The notes: generated by a model from the letters alone, not told the origin. Counted from the stretch's first letter, positions 9,601 to 19,000 are shown. The stretch: DNA of 64,000 nucleotides from Actinomadura luzonensis (GCF_022664455.2 NZ_JAKRKC020000001.1:186001-250000); one strand, 5' to 3'. A program made the numbers and translations.

Positions 9601-12043
9601 TCAGCGCCTCCGCGCGTCTCCCCGTGTCCTTGATCGTCCGGGCCAGACGTTCGGCCCGCCCCGGATCGGCGTGCGCGACCGCTCGCGCGACGAGCGCCAC
9701 CGACCAGTCCTCGAGCCGCGCCTCACCGGTCTCCTCGGCCATCGCGACCAGGGTGTCAGCCAGTCGGACGGTCATCGTCCGGGCGCTCTCGATCCGCGCG
9801 ACCGTCTCCAGGAGTGCGCTCAGCGCCGCCGCCTTCGCGGCCGGGTTGCTGACGGCGCAGTGCGTCTCCGCTTCGCCCGCGAGCCGGATCGCCGCGTCGT
9901 GCCTGCCCTGAGCCGCGAGAGCACCCACGAGCGCGAGCAGCGCGTCGCGGCGGGCGCTCCAGTCCTGGATCCCGGTCGCGAGTCCTTCGGCACGGGCCGG
10001 CCGGTCGGCAAGAGCCCACACCGCCGCGAGCACCGGTGGCACGTACCCGCCGCGCACGACCCGGTCCCGTTCGACGGCCAGGAGAGCCAGAGCGACAAGA
10101 TCCGGGTCTTCCCGACTGGACAACGTCTGTTGCGCGGTGCGGATCTCGGTCAGTGCGAGGAGATCACCTCCGGTGGCCTTCCGCATACGGTCATGGCGGG
10201 ACGTGTCGAGCGCGCAGGCCGTCAGCCGTTCCAGGTCGTGGGTCGTGGCGAGCAACTGCGGGTAACTGCGCAGCAGGTAGTGCGGCGTGTGCTCGGGCCA
10301 GCCCGACCGCTGGTACGACTCAGCCCACCTGGCCAGCCGGCCGCGGTGGGAGGCCAGGCGTGCCGCGCCGATCCGCCGTTCGGCCACCTCACGCAGCGTG
10401 TCGTGGGAGAACAGGTAGACGGGCTCACCCGGATAGCCGGCCGCCGCCGGTCCGGTCCAGCCGGACAGGCTGCGGCCGACCATCCGGTCAAGCTGCTCAC
10501 GGACCTCGGCTTCCGGCCGTTCGGTGAGCTCAGCCAGGTCACCCTGGGTGAGGCCGCCACCCGACGCGGCGATGAACCCGACCAGATCGCGTTGCAACGC
10601 AGGACCGGCCAGCAGCGTGCCGAGCTCCAGTGTCGCGCGCTGCTCGATGGCGCCGGCGTGCCGCGACGAGGACAGATCGCGGACTCGGACCGTCCGCAAC
10701 GGATGATCAGCGGCGACATCGTCGGGCAGCGAGGGCTGCGGCCGGCTCGTGACGAGCACGTGCAGGCCCGCGGGCGGCCGCCGCGGCAGCACGGCGGCGA
10801 TGCTGGCCATGCCGGCGGCGCCGGTGTCCTCGTCCAGCCCGTCGACCACCAGCAACAGCCGGCGGCCGAGCTCCCGTGCGCGGGCGGCGGCGTCCTCCAG
10901 CAGGTGCAGCATGGTGCCGAGCCGGGCACCGGCAGCCGGCGAGCCGGCCTCCGCCTGGTGGAGGAGGGCCGACAACTGCTCGATCAACGCGGTGATGAAG
11001 GCGCCGCTGTCGGACTGGCCCGGCAACCGGCTCGTCACGAAGAACGCGACCACGTCGACCCCGGCAGGCGGGTGCAGCACGAACCACGCCGTCAACGCCG
11101 ACTTCCCCGCCCACGGGCCGGCCTGCCACCACGCGTAGGGCGCCTCCCCCGCGCAGAACTCGACCAGTTCGTCGAGCTCGTCGTCGCGATCCAGCAGCCG
11201 CTCCGGCGTGACGTCGCGCACCTGGGCGCGGTACGCCGCCAGCACCCGGCTGCTCGCCGAGGGCGTGCCGACGTCCGGCAGCCGGCCTTCGCGGAGACCC
11301 AGGTGAGCCAGCAGTTCGGCCCGGCGTTCGTGGTCGGGTCCGTTCAGGGCGCGGTCCAGGGGCGCCGCGGCCAGCCGGCCGGGCCCGTCGCGGCGGTGAT
11401 GCGCGGCGATGACGCCGACGATGCGCTCGCCGGCCCATACGGCGGCGCCGGACATGCCTTCCCAGGGTGAGACGTGCGGATCCGGGTCGGCGGCCGGCGG
11501 CGTCACGGTGATCTCCAGGGTGCCTTCGCGCCGGTTGGACAGCACCGCGACGGTCCCGTCGGCCTGGTGGGAGTCGCGGTAGCGGCCTGCCGGGTACGTG
11601 GCCGGGTGCGTGGCCGAGCCCGTGGCCGCGTCGTCGTGCCTGAGCTTGAACCGGGGGAAGCCGACCGCCCGGACGGCCAGCACGGCCGCCCGGTCCGTAC
11701 CGATGCGGCCGAACCCCGGCCTGCCGACAGGCGGTTCGGCGGGCCGCGGCGTCATGGACAGCACCGCGATATCAGAACGAGGATCGATCCACCACGACAC
11801 CACGTCGCAGGCCCACTCGGTGGGCAGGTCGGCGTCGAAGCGGACACGAACGCTCACGGCCCCGTCGATGACATGCGCAGCCGTCAGCACCGCGCCGGGC
11901 GCGATGCGATACCCGGATCCGCGCCGGCCCGGCGGCCGGTCGAGACGGACCAGTATCTCCGCGACCTGGCTTCCCACGACACCGGCGATCACACCGGCGG
12001 CCGCGTCACCGCTATCGCTCGTCGGGTTCCTCTCCACCGGCAA
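6605..12043 (-). CDS. trypsin-like protease / NACHT-type NTPase / TPR protein
   Basis: This 1,812-residue protein has three parts. Residues 20-230 are a trypsin-like serine protease with the full triad: H57 (LTAAHVID), D91 (RSDIAVL) and S198 (EGMSGAAV). Residues 285-600 are a STAND/NACHT-type NTPase with a Walker A at 309-315 (GPWAGKS) and Walker B ending in D401 (LLLVVDGLDED). Residues 600-1770 are a very long alpha-solenoid of TPR-like repeats, each about 40 residues and rich in A-A-x-GD-x-x-x-A. The C-terminus is a Pro-rich tail with a PEPAVT repeat. The architecture matches predicted NTP-dependent conflict systems in which the solenoid senses and the protease is the effector. It overlaps the Trypco2 gene by 32 bases, so the two are very likely co-translated. 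No signal peptide is seen. Confidence 0.85.
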   Translation of the reverse strand: MPVERNPTSDSGDAAAGVIAGVVGSQVAEILVRLDRPPGRRGSGYRIAPGAVLTAAHVIDGAVSVRVRFDADLPTEWACDVVSWWIDPRSDIAVLSMTPRPAEPPVGRPGFGRIGTDRAAVLAVRAVGFPRFKLRHDDAATGSATHPATYPAGRYRDSHQADGTVAVLSNRREGTLEITVTPPAADPDPHVSPWEGMSGAAVWAGERIVGVIAAHHRRDGPGRLAAAPLDRALNGPDHERRAELLAHLGLREGRLPDVGTPSASSRVLAAYRAQVRDVTPERLLDRDDELDELVEFCAGEAPYAWWQAGPWAGKSALTAWFVLHPPAGVDVVAFFVTSRLPGQSDSGAFITALIEQLSALLHQAEAGSPAAGARLGTMLHLLEDAAARARELGRRLLLVVDGLDEDTGAAGMASIAAVLPRRPPAGLHVLVTSRPQPSLPDDVAADHPLRTVRVRDLSSSRHAGAIEQRATLELGTLLAGPALQRDLVGFIAASGGGLTQGDLAELTERPEAEVREQLDRMVGRSLSGWTGPAAAGYPGEPVYLFSHDTLREVAERRIGAARLASHRGRLARWAESYQRSGWPEHTPHYLLRSYPQLLATTHDLERLTACALDTSRHDRMRKATGGDLLALTEIRTAQQTLSSREDPDLVALALLAVERDRVVRGGYVPPVLAAVWALADRPARAEGLATGIQDWSARRDALLALVGALAAQGRHDAAIRLAGEAETHCAVSNPAAKAAALSALLETVARIESARTMTVRLADTLVAMAEETGEARLEDWSVALVARAVAHADPGRAERLARTIKDTGRRAEALIGVVRGLAAIGDRVRALEAAGEADTHIGRLTDPKDRWGPRLRLAVAVTATGDIDAAEAVAASIDDPGRQAQACSRIAVAVAATDRERARRLTTEVERLTAQVTYARTGALVALVAAMAASGDHESAARRSREVEKLIAHLDDDDAGDVLGDLARAWSADGQYDRAEALIRRIPDSDERMDALAELAHAAALAGEHERATRLADDVETSWGQVTADYSRVAALAEAVMAAGDHGRARRLLSYAETLARDLRDGERSRAVATLMTTANACQAFDRVRQLADEAETLLDLSLLNRARELTRLADAVAAAGDRTRALGLMAAAEQSVHEDHHFDETRAEAFAGLAAAAITVGDRALAAELADVAASFVAQVGFPAGREEALETLVSAAAAAGDLDRAEELTRRLTDPERYVQKLTELSATAGREGHRQAGSRLAHEAEIRIGHLDKLAPNGWESAPQLRAGALTALAGAVAANGDQAWAARLLDQAETYVRQIDAPVQAQRMSPLAATAATIGDHARARRLAEEAESLNHLHPHWAEWFGLVETQLVRGRADLAEAMVTHVVGRQWQAHALTRIVEVVASADRDDAALDRLADDAMSLLSENGMATFIGMMAPRLVTALHAAGRHEHAAEVADRAEYLLRRSTNAADQMRALARLAKAVAATGDDRRCLRLADRAEGLSTQAPLLVWLAEAMGDLIEGLTTIGQDDRARRLVEETAAAIDHSDHLEFQAVAMASLVRAVTATGRSGLAGDLTRRALGYIERIPYPEERDRALASLVTTDAALGRHEPAEQHAYLISDTRSRALALAHLAGALGAAPIAERAEALVEQIDDPQAQARTLVAVLGRIAPVEPARTRRLLAQADNLIGGHTGDPYVQEELVTDLARTLAHLTTIGPAPSELMTRARRQLAAALVTTSWWSVMSSLASVEPTAVTAVADELQAQWGIAEPGDQPPEPAVTPEPAVTPEPAVTPGPVPPAGGAPAGVPAAPAWRRAWNQLRRPRRPR
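6708..6761 (-). repeat. 18-bp tandem repeat, three units
   Basis: Three head-to-tail copies of an 18-bp unit (GGCGTGACGGCAGGCTCC on the plus strand, the middle copy with one A-to-C change) lie in the 3' end of the protease/NTPase gene. They encode three PEPAVT hexapeptides in the C-terminal tail. The unit number would be easy to change by slippage without breaking the frame. Confidence 0.9.
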
Positions 12044-12314
12044 TCCACAATTTCCCGGTCTGACCCGTCCGCTGCGGATCGAGCGTCAGCTTGATCCGCT
12101 GTGTCGACTGTGACGACATGGCGCCCTGGCCGCCGAGCTCCACGACCCAGAACCGCACCTTCCCGCCTGAGTTCACGTCCTTGTTGACCCCGACCGTCAG
12201 CTCCAGCTCGATCGGGCCCAGCTCGAAACGCAGCTCGGCGTCCTCGGCGGTGTTCATCGCCTTGGTGAGCTCAGCCCGCAACTGACCGACCAGTTCAGCA
12301 AGCTCTATCGCCAT
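12012..12314 (-). CDS. Trypco2 (trypsin-co-occurring domain 2) protein
   Basis: This 100-residue protein matches the Trypco2 family: an N-terminal helix (ELAELVGQLRAELTKAMNTA) followed by a beta-rich part with ELRFELGPIELELTVGV and KVRFWVVELGG, ending in STQRIKLTLDPQ. The family is named for its co-occurrence with trypsin-like proteases in actinobacterial conflict loci. The gene lies directly upstream of the protease/NTPase gene and overlaps it by 32 bases. A likely role is a regulator or adaptor of the protease, but that is inference from co-occurrence. Confidence 0.85.
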   Translation of the reverse strand: MAIELAELVGQLRAELTKAMNTAEDAELRFELGPIELELTVGVNKDVNSGGKVRFWVVELGGQGAMSSQSTQRIKLTLDPQRTGQTGKLWIAGGEEPDER

Positions 12315-12515
12315 GGGACACGCTCACCCTGCTCATGCCGGAAGTCGGCCTTCTCGTCGACCAGCACCATACGCACGTGCCTCCGTCTGCCTGGCTCACC
12401 TAGGTCACACCATGGCAGACGGCGCGTTCGATGCGCTACAGACACTTCCGGATGTGGCGTTTCTGGCACGATGGATGGACAGGGTTCACCAGGTGGCGGG
12501 TCGGTCGACGAGCGG

Positions 12516-12546
12516 GCTCTCTCCTGGTGCATCTCCAGGAGAGAGC
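12516..12546 (+). promoter_or_regulatory. hairpin sequestering a ribosome-binding site
   Basis: A perfect 12-bp stem (GCTCTCTCCTGG paired with CCAGGAGAGAGC, 7-base loop) ends immediately before the ATG at 12547. The Shine-Dalgarno sequence AGGAGAG lies in the 3' arm, so it would be hidden in the folded RNA. The gene it precedes is now only a fragment, so any control function may be a relic. Confidence 0.65.
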
Positions 12547-12690
12547 ATGTCGATGAATCCTGGCGGTGACGTGGCCGCCGGTGTCGTGGGAAGCCAGGTC
12601 GCGGAGATACTGGTCCGTCTCGACCGGCCGCCGGGCCGGCGCGGATCCGGGTATCGCATCGCGCCCGACGCGGTGCTGACGGCCGCGCAT
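12547..12690 (+). pseudogene. inverted partial copy of the trypsin-like protease gene
   Basis: The translation from the ATG at 12547 (MSMNPGGDVAAGVVGSQ...) runs through VRLDRPPGRRGSGYRIAP to AVLTAAH. It matches residues 21-57 of the protease encoded on the other strand at 11.87-11.98 kb with a single substitution (D for G). Homology stops abruptly just after the catalytic His codon. Beyond that point the sequence is the reverse complement of an unrelated gene start, so the protease copy is truncated and dead. Confidence 0.8.
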
Positions 12691-12771
12691 CTCGACCAGA
12701 TCGCGGTCGGAGGCGAACAGGGCGTCGATCTCGGCGCGGATGGCCTGGACGGGCGGTAGTGTGCGTGCCAC
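12691..12771 (-). pseudogene. truncated gene start, family not recognised
   Basis: On the minus strand a GTG at 12771, preceded by AAGGA at a good distance, opens a frame reading ARTLPPVQAIRAEIDALFAS then DRDLVEM. It runs into the protease copy after about 28 codons. It looks like a real, cut-off N-terminus, possibly of a mutator-type transposase, but I cannot confirm the family. Confidence 0.35.
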
Positions 12772-12794
12772 GAGCGTAGGTCCTTGCGTAGGCG

Positions 12795-12941
12795 GGAGGG
12801 GACGTCGACACCACGTACGCCATCCTCGGCGGCATCATCGCCGCGTCCGAGAGCGCTCACCTCCCACCACAGTGGAGAGGAAGATGCGAGCCGCTACCGG
12901 GCTGGGCAGGCGTTCCGCCGCTCGGCCAGCAGCCCACCTGA
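12795..12941 (+). pseudogene. 3' remnant of an ADP-ribosylglycohydrolase gene
   Basis: One frame reads GDVDTTYAILGGIIAA followed by LPPQWRGRCEPLPGW and a stop at about 12941. The D-x-D-T-T-x-A-I-x-G-G-I segment is the C-terminal metal-binding motif of ADP-ribosylglycohydrolases, and the following PxxW...EPLPxW fits the family's end. No upstream part of the gene remains. It lies in the same debris as the protease copy. Confidence 0.55.
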
Positions 12942-13014
12942 TTTCCTGGGAAGGCATTGGAAGGATCACCCGGTGACGGCTGGCGACAGCCGTACACCAC
13001 CGGACACACGAAGA

Positions 13015-13052
13015 AAGCCCCCGGCCTGCGTTGCCGCAGGTCAGTGGCTCTT
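13015..13052 (-). terminator. probable tRNA-type terminator on the minus strand
   Basis: Read on the minus strand, CCTGCG-GCAA-CGCAGG (13025-13040) forms a tight hairpin extended by pairing between AAGAGCC and GGGGCTTT, followed by TTTCTT. It lies just past the tRNA-Arg 3' half in repeat copy A, as expected for the terminator of the parental tRNA gene. Confidence 0.5.
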
Positions 13053-13064
13053 TTGTGCTGGTCG

Positions 13065-13250
13065 GGTGAAGCCCGCCCTGCAGGATTCGAACCTGATGAC
13101 TGCGGCCGTCGGATCAGAAGCAAGATCTTTTTGTGTCGCGCAGTGCCATCTGGTGGCGGTTCGTGCCGTCTCCACCATTCTGCGTGTCCGGCAGTGCCGG
13201 GGCTGACGGCATCTGACGGGGCGCACGAGCACGCATCGAGTGGCGGCCGT
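13065..13250 (-). repeat. tRNA-Arg(UCU) 3'-half repeat, copy A
   Basis: On the minus strand the sequence contains the anticodon-side, T-arm (GGTTCGAATCCTGC) and acceptor 3' end of a tRNA-Arg, without the 5' half. This copy has about 10 extra bases in the variable/T-stem region and has decayed. Similarity to copies B and C extends well to the right of the tRNA part, through a shared TGACGGGGCG[C/T]ACGAGCACGCA motif. This is the usual form of an attachment-site remnant left by an element integrating in a tRNA gene. Confidence 0.75.
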
Positions 13251-13416
13251 CGCGCGTGTTGCTCCTGAGCCGTGCCCGATCAGCGCTCTGTTGTCCTCTT
13301 GCGCACCTCGCGCCGTAAGGCGTGGTGATGTGGCCGTGCGGGAAGAATCTGCTCTTCCCGCAACTCTTCCACCGACATCGAACACCGCACTCCCTGCCGG
13401 CAGGGAAACTGTCAGT

Positions 13417-14949
13417 ATGGCCTTCCCGTCTCAGGAGCATCAGCCCTTCGCTCACCTGAGCGCGCCCAACGCAGCCTTCTACCGGGAGATCCTCCGAGCG
13501 TTCGCGCGAGCGAAGGAACGATTCATCGTGCATCTCCGGCCCGAGGACGTGGCGGCGGAGCTGCGGCGGGACAATGACGACGCGCTCGCGCAGGCACTGG
13601 ACAAGCTGCGGGAATGGGGCAACCTGCGGGCCGATGCCGACACCGGCAGGGTCACGAGCGTGGAGGACTTCCACCGTAAGCGGTACCTGTTCCAGCTCAC
13701 GCATGCCGGGCAGGCTGCCGAGCAGGCGATCTCGTTCTACGAAGACGCCATCGGGAAACGCGGGGCGCTGCAGTCTGTGGCGCTGGGAGACATCGCCGAG
13801 CAGTTGCAGTCGCTGGTCATTCTCGCTCGCGATGCGGACCCCGACCCTGCGCGCGCGCACCTGCTGCTGCTGTCCCTGTCCGATCGGTTCTCGTCGCTGG
13901 CCGACAACGCGCAGGCGTTCATGGCCTCGTTGCGGCGCGCGATCGACTTCTCCGACGGTGACGTGGCGGGGTTCATCGCCTACAAGGAGCGGCTGATCGA
14001 CTACATCAACCGTTTCATCGCCGACCTCGCCAACTCCGGCGCGCGCATCGCCACGCTCCTGAGTGAGCTGGACAGATTCGACCATGATCGGCTGCTCCGG
14101 CTGGCCGCGCGCCGCGAGGCCGCCGACGCGGTGCCCGACGAGGAGGAGACGGCGGAGGCGTACGTCAGAGCCGAGGAAGCGGCGTTCGCTTCCTGGTCGA
14201 ATCGCTGGCGCGGTCTCCGGGACTGGTTCGTCTCCACGGGCGCCGGTCGGCCGTCGCAGGCACGACTGCTGCGCCAGGCGGCGATCACGGCGATCAAGCA
14301 GCTCATCGACACGGTGGGGCTGCTCAATGAGCGGCGGTCCGGGCGTTCCGATCGCAGTGCGGACTTCCGGGCGCTGGCGCGCTGGTTCGCCGAGGCGCCC
14401 GATGAAGCGGCGGCGCATCGGTTGTGGCGGGCGGCGTTCGGGCTGACTCCGTCCCGCCATTTGACAGTGACGGCTGCGACCCTGGAGGAATGGCACGAGG
14501 TCGACGCGGGGGTCCCCTGGAGCGAGGCGCCACCCATCAGGATCTCGCCGCAGCTGCGCCGTACCGGCTCCTATGAGCGGCGCGGCAAGCCGAACAAGGT
14601 GGCCGACCGTTCTCAGGCCCGCAGACTGCTGGTGGAGCAGGCCGAGCGGGAGGCGAGTGAGACAGCAGCGGCTCGGGCCGCGCTGCGGACCGACGGCCCG
14701 GTCCTGCTGTCAGAGCTGAACGGTCTCGATCCACGAGCCTTCCGGTTGTTCCTGGGGCTGCTGGGCGACGCGCTCGCGGCCCGCCGGCCAGGCGAGACGG
14801 AGGTGAAGACGGTGAGTGCGGACGGATCGATGGAGATACGCCTTACGCTCGTGCCACATGGAGGCAAGGTGGAGATCCATACGGAGGACGGCGTGCTCAC
14901 CGGGCCCGAGCACGTGATCGAGATCACTGACCTGACGGCCGGACCATGA
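13417..14949 (+). CDS. jetA: Wadjet JetA (DUF2397 family)
   Basis: This 510-residue protein belongs to the DUF2397/TIGR02677 family, the kleisin-like subunit of one Wadjet type (probably type II by family). The N-terminus reads FAHLSAPNAAFYREILRAF with a winged-helix region (RPEDVAAELRRDNDDALAQA). A helical middle follows, and the C-terminal part carries SYERRGKPNKVADRSQARRL, which is typical of the family. Wadjet complexes detect and cut small circular plasmids. The ATG at 13417 was chosen because the family starts here and AGGGA lies upstream. Its stop overlaps the jetB start by four bases. Confidence 0.9.
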   Translation: MAFPSQEHQPFAHLSAPNAAFYREILRAFARAKERFIVHLRPEDVAAELRRDNDDALAQALDKLREWGNLRADADTGRVTSVEDFHRKRYLFQLTHAGQAAEQAISFYEDAIGKRGALQSVALGDIAEQLQSLVILARDADPDPARAHLLLLSLSDRFSSLADNAQAFMASLRRAIDFSDGDVAGFIAYKERLIDYINRFIADLANSGARIATLLSELDRFDHDRLLRLAARREAADAVPDEEETAEAYVRAEEAAFASWSNRWRGLRDWFVSTGAGRPSQARLLRQAAITAIKQLIDTVGLLNERRSGRSDRSADFRALARWFAEAPDEAAAHRLWRAAFGLTPSRHLTVTAATLEEWHEVDAGVPWSEAPPIRISPQLRRTGSYERRGKPNKVADRSQARRLLVEQAEREASETAAARAALRTDGPVLLSELNGLDPRAFRLFLGLLGDALAARRPGETEVKTVSADGSMEIRLTLVPHGGKVEIHTEDGVLTGPEHVIEITDLTAGP

Positions 14950-16097
14950 TCGGGGACGAGGAACGGGTCCAGCGGCGTGCCGCGCTGCGCGCGCTGCTGG
15001 CCAGACCGTTGCTCACCGCCGAGCGCGATCCCGAGGCGCTGCTACTGGTGCGCCGGCACGTGACCGAGCTACGCGACTGGCTGGCACGCGAAACCGGCTG
15101 GCGGCTCATGGTGGACTCGGCGACGGCGCGCCTGTTCAAGACCGCTCCGGACGCACGGGACGCGACTCACCCGGCGCGGGGAAAGGCGGGAGAGCCGTAC
15201 GGCCGACGCCGCTACGTACTGTTCTGCCTGGCTCTGGTCACACTCGAACGGGCGGACGCGCAGACCACGCTCGGCCGGCTGGCGGAGGAGGTGCTGTCGG
15301 CCGCGGCAGAGCCGGAGCTGGACTTCACCTTCACTCTCGATACCCGGGCCGAGCGAGCCGATCTGGTCGCCGTCGTGCGCATGTTGCTGGACTGGGGTGT
15401 GCTGCGCAGGGTCGCCGGCGATGAGGAGGCGTATCTGTCGGCGACCGGTGACGTGCTGTACGACGTGCGCAGGCCGGTGCTGGCCACGCTGCTCACCGGC
15501 GCGCGGGGCCCGTCCACGATCTCCGCGCCCTCGTTCGAGGAGCGGCTCACCGAGCTGATGGCCGAGCCGGTCGCCGACACCGACGACCTGCGCAACCAGG
15601 CCCTGCGCCGCCGGCTGACCCGCAAGCTCCTGGAGGATCCGGTGATCTATCTCGCCGACCTCGACGAAGCCGAGCGCGCATACCTGGCCTCCCAGCGGCA
15701 TGCCATCGTCCGCCGGCTGGAGGAGGCCACCGGGCTGGTGGCCGAAGTTCGAGCCGAGGGCATCGCGATGGTCGATCCCGAGGACCAGCTGACCGACGTC
15801 CGCATGCCGGAGCAGTACACCGACGGCCATGTGACGCTGCTGGTGGCCGAACAGCTGGCCGTCCACGGCGAGCTGACGCTCGAAGAGCTGAAGGCCTTCG
15901 TCCGGCAGGCGGCCCGCGAGCACACCTCCTTCTGGCGTAAGGGTGTGACCGAGCCGGGCGCCGAGACCGGACTGCTCGCCACGGCCTTGGACAAGCTGAC
16001 GGCGCTGCGGCTCGTGCGCGTCGCCGATGGCGCTGCCGTGGGGCTGCCCGCCATCGCCCGCTACGCACTGGCCGAACCCGTGATCAAAGGACAGTGA
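14946..16097 (+). CDS. jetB: Wadjet JetB (DUF2398 family)
   Basis: This 383-residue protein matches DUF2398/TIGR02678, the KITE-like winged-helix subunit that bridges the kleisin and the SMC heads. Recognisable parts are RRAALRALLARPLLTAERDP at the start, RRYVLFCLALVTLERADAQT in the middle and PEDQLTDVRMPEQ with LLVAEQL further on. It overlaps jetA by four bases at its start and jetC at its end, so the four jet genes form one translationally coupled operon. Confidence 0.9.
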   Translation: MIGDEERVQRRAALRALLARPLLTAERDPEALLLVRRHVTELRDWLARETGWRLMVDSATARLFKTAPDARDATHPARGKAGEPYGRRRYVLFCLALVTLERADAQTTLGRLAEEVLSAAAEPELDFTFTLDTRAERADLVAVVRMLLDWGVLRRVAGDEEAYLSATGDVLYDVRRPVLATLLTGARGPSTISAPSFEERLTELMAEPVADTDDLRNQALRRRLTRKLLEDPVIYLADLDEAERAYLASQRHAIVRRLEEATGLVAEVRAEGIAMVDPEDQLTDVRMPEQYTDGHVTLLVAEQLAVHGELTLEELKAFVRQAAREHTSFWRKGVTEPGAETGLLATALDKLTALRLVRVADGAAVGLPAIARYALAEPVIKGQ

Positions 16098-19000
16098 TGC
16101 TGACTTCCCCCACCTCCGAACGCTGGAAGCCGCTGCGCGCCGGGCTCGTCGACCTGTTCTATTACGACATAGAGGAGTTCCACTTTCACGACGGCCGTCT
16201 GCTGTTGCGTGGCAACAACGGCACGGGCAAGTCCAAGGTGCTGGCCCTGACACTGCCGTTCCTGCTCGATGGGGAGCTGGCCCCGCATCGCGTCGAACCG
16301 GACGGCGACCGGCAGAAGCGCATGGAGTGGAACCTGCTGCTGGGCGGCAGACACCCGCACCCCGAGCGGCTGGGTTACGCGTGGATGGAGTTCGGCCGGC
16401 GCACGGCGGACGGTTCTGAGGAGTTCCGTACGATCGGATGCGGGCTGAAGGCGGTCAAGGACCGCGGCATCGTCCGGCACTGGTTCTTCCTCACTCCACA
16501 GCGCATCGGCGCGGAACTTCAGCTGCTCTCCTCCACCGGCGTGGTGCTCACCAGGGACAAGCTGCGCGAGGCCGTCGAGGGCCGCGGGATGGTGTACGAC
16601 CGGGCCGCTGACTACCGCAGGGCCGTGGACGAGGCGCTCTTCGGGCTCGGCGAGCACCGTTACGAGGCCCTGGTGAACTTGCTCATTCAGTTGCGCCAGC
16701 CGCAGTTGTCGAAGAAGCCGGACGAGAAGCTGCTGTCCCGCGCCCTGACCGAGGCGCTGCCACCGCTCAGCCCCGCTCTGATCGCCACGGTCGCCGAGGC
16801 GTTCCGCGGCCTCGACGAGGAGCGCGACGCCCTGCGGGGACTGGAGGAAGCGCGCGAGGCGGCGACCGGTTTCCTGATCCACTACCGTCGCTACGGCGCC
16901 ATCGCGGCCAAGCGCAAGGCCGCCGTGCCACGACTGGCACACAGCCGTTACGAGCATCTGGGCCGGGACCTCGGCGAGGCCGAGAGCCGCCACGCCGCGG
17001 CGGAGACGGAGCTGGCGGCGGCCCAGCAGGTGCTGGAAGAACTGGAGGAACAGCGAACCCTGCTGGAGGCACGCCGGGACGCGCTTCGGGAGAGCCCCGA
17101 GATGCGCGACGCGGAGCGGCTCAAGCAGTACGGCCAGGAGGCCAAGCGGCTGGCCGATCATGCTCGCCGCTGTGCGCAGGAACGCGACCGCCTCGCAGGC
17201 GAGACGCAGCGGCGCGAGCAGCGAGCCCGTACGGCCCGGGACAAGGCCGACGCGGCAGGGCTTGACCTCGACCGGGTACAGGATCTGACCGTGTCGGCCG
17301 CCCGTGAGGCGCGGTGCGAGCCCGGGACGGCCCGTACGGGGCCGGATCATCTCCTTGGGGCCGACCAGCCGGAGCTGGCGCGGATCAGGCGTGCGGCCGA
17401 GGCACGGGCGGATCGTCAGGAGCAGGCGATCGGCGAGCTGGAGCGGCTCATCGACCGCGTACGCCAGGCCCAGGAGCGGATGAGGGCCGCGCGCGCCGAG
17501 GTGGAGCGGCTGACCGCGGACGCACAGGCCGTGGCTCAGCGTGTCGCCGACGCGGAAGAGGCGGTGGGCGGGGCCGTCACCGGGCTCGTCCAGAAGTACA
17601 CCCTCTACTTGGCCGGCCTCGTCGAGCTGCGGCTGGACGATCCCGATGAGGTGATCGCGGCGCTGCGGTCCTGGGCTGCCTCTACCGACGGCCCCAACCC
17701 TGCCGCGAGCGCCGTGGGCGACGCGACCAGAACGGCCACTGACGCGCTCGGCCGGTTGGGAGCAGAGCTGGACTCCGAGATCAAGGAGGCGACGCGGGCC
17801 GCCGCGGACCTGTCCGAAGAGATCTCCCGATTGGAGGCCGGTGGCCACGAGGCGCCGCCGCCACCTCATACCCGCGACCCCGCCACCCGCCTCGACCGTC
17901 CCGGCGCTCCCTTGTGGAAGGTGGTGGACTTCGCCGACGCGGTGCCCGCCGACCATCGGGCCGGGCTGGAAGCCGCCCTGGAGGCCGCCGGCATTCTGGA
18001 CGCCTGGGTGACGCCGGACGGGACGTTGCTGGCCACGGACGACACCGTTGTCGTGGCCGGCGAGCCGCTTTCCGGCCCGTCCTGCGGCGCGGTGCTACGC
18101 CCGGCCGTTGACCGGGAGGATCGGCAGGCGGCGACGCTGGCCGACAGCGCCGTGGAGGCCGTGTTGTCCGGCATCGGCCTCGGACCGGGTGACGGCGGCC
18201 GGGCCTGGGTGGCGGTGGACGGCCGCTGGACGAACGGCGTGCTCACCGGCTCCTGGCTCAAGAGTGAGGCGCACTACATCGGCGAGGGCGCCAGAGAGGC
18301 GGCGCGGCGAGCCAGGCTGGAGACGCTTCGCGGGGAGCTGGACCAGGTCGATCGGCGGATCGAAGTCCTGCGCGACCGGCTTGAGTCACTCGCCGGCCGC
18401 CGGGAGAGGCTCGCCGCCGAACACCGCGGCCTGCCTTCGGACTCCGAGCTGCGGGAGACGCACGTCAAGCGTGCTACCGCCTACGAACGGCGTGACGAGG
18501 TCGACGCCGCGCACGCCGCAGCGGACAAGGCGCTCCGCGAGCGGCAGGACGAGCTCCAGGACGCGGGCGTCCGTGCTGAGGAGTTCGCCGGAGACGTCGG
18601 CCTGCCCGCGGATCCCGCGGCGCTCGACGAGGTCAAGGGTGCGCTCACTCGCTACCGGCTGGCCCTGGCCCAATTGTGGCCCGCCGTACAAGCCTGGCGT
18701 GACGCGCAGGAGAGCGCCGTGGACGCCGCAGGGGAGCTCGGCAGGACGAAGGAGCAACTCGACGGCGCCGCCGAACTGGCCGCGAAGGCAGGCGAGGAGG
18801 CGGGCGCCGCGGCCGAGGTGTACCGCACGCTGGCCGAGACCGCGGGAGCCGCCGTCGAGGAGTTGTTCCGCCGCCTCGACCAGGTGGAGCGTGAGCTGCG
18901 CGAGCGCGTCGGCACCGAACGCGCCACCCGCCTGCGTGAGCAGCGGGCCCTGCAGGAACGCGGCAAGGCCGAGGGCGAACGCGACAACCTGCGCAAACAG

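Noticed and set aside
13065..13130. A functional tRNA-Arg gene at any of the three repeats
   Set aside because: All three copies lack the 5' half (acceptor 5' strand, D-arm), so none can make a tRNA.
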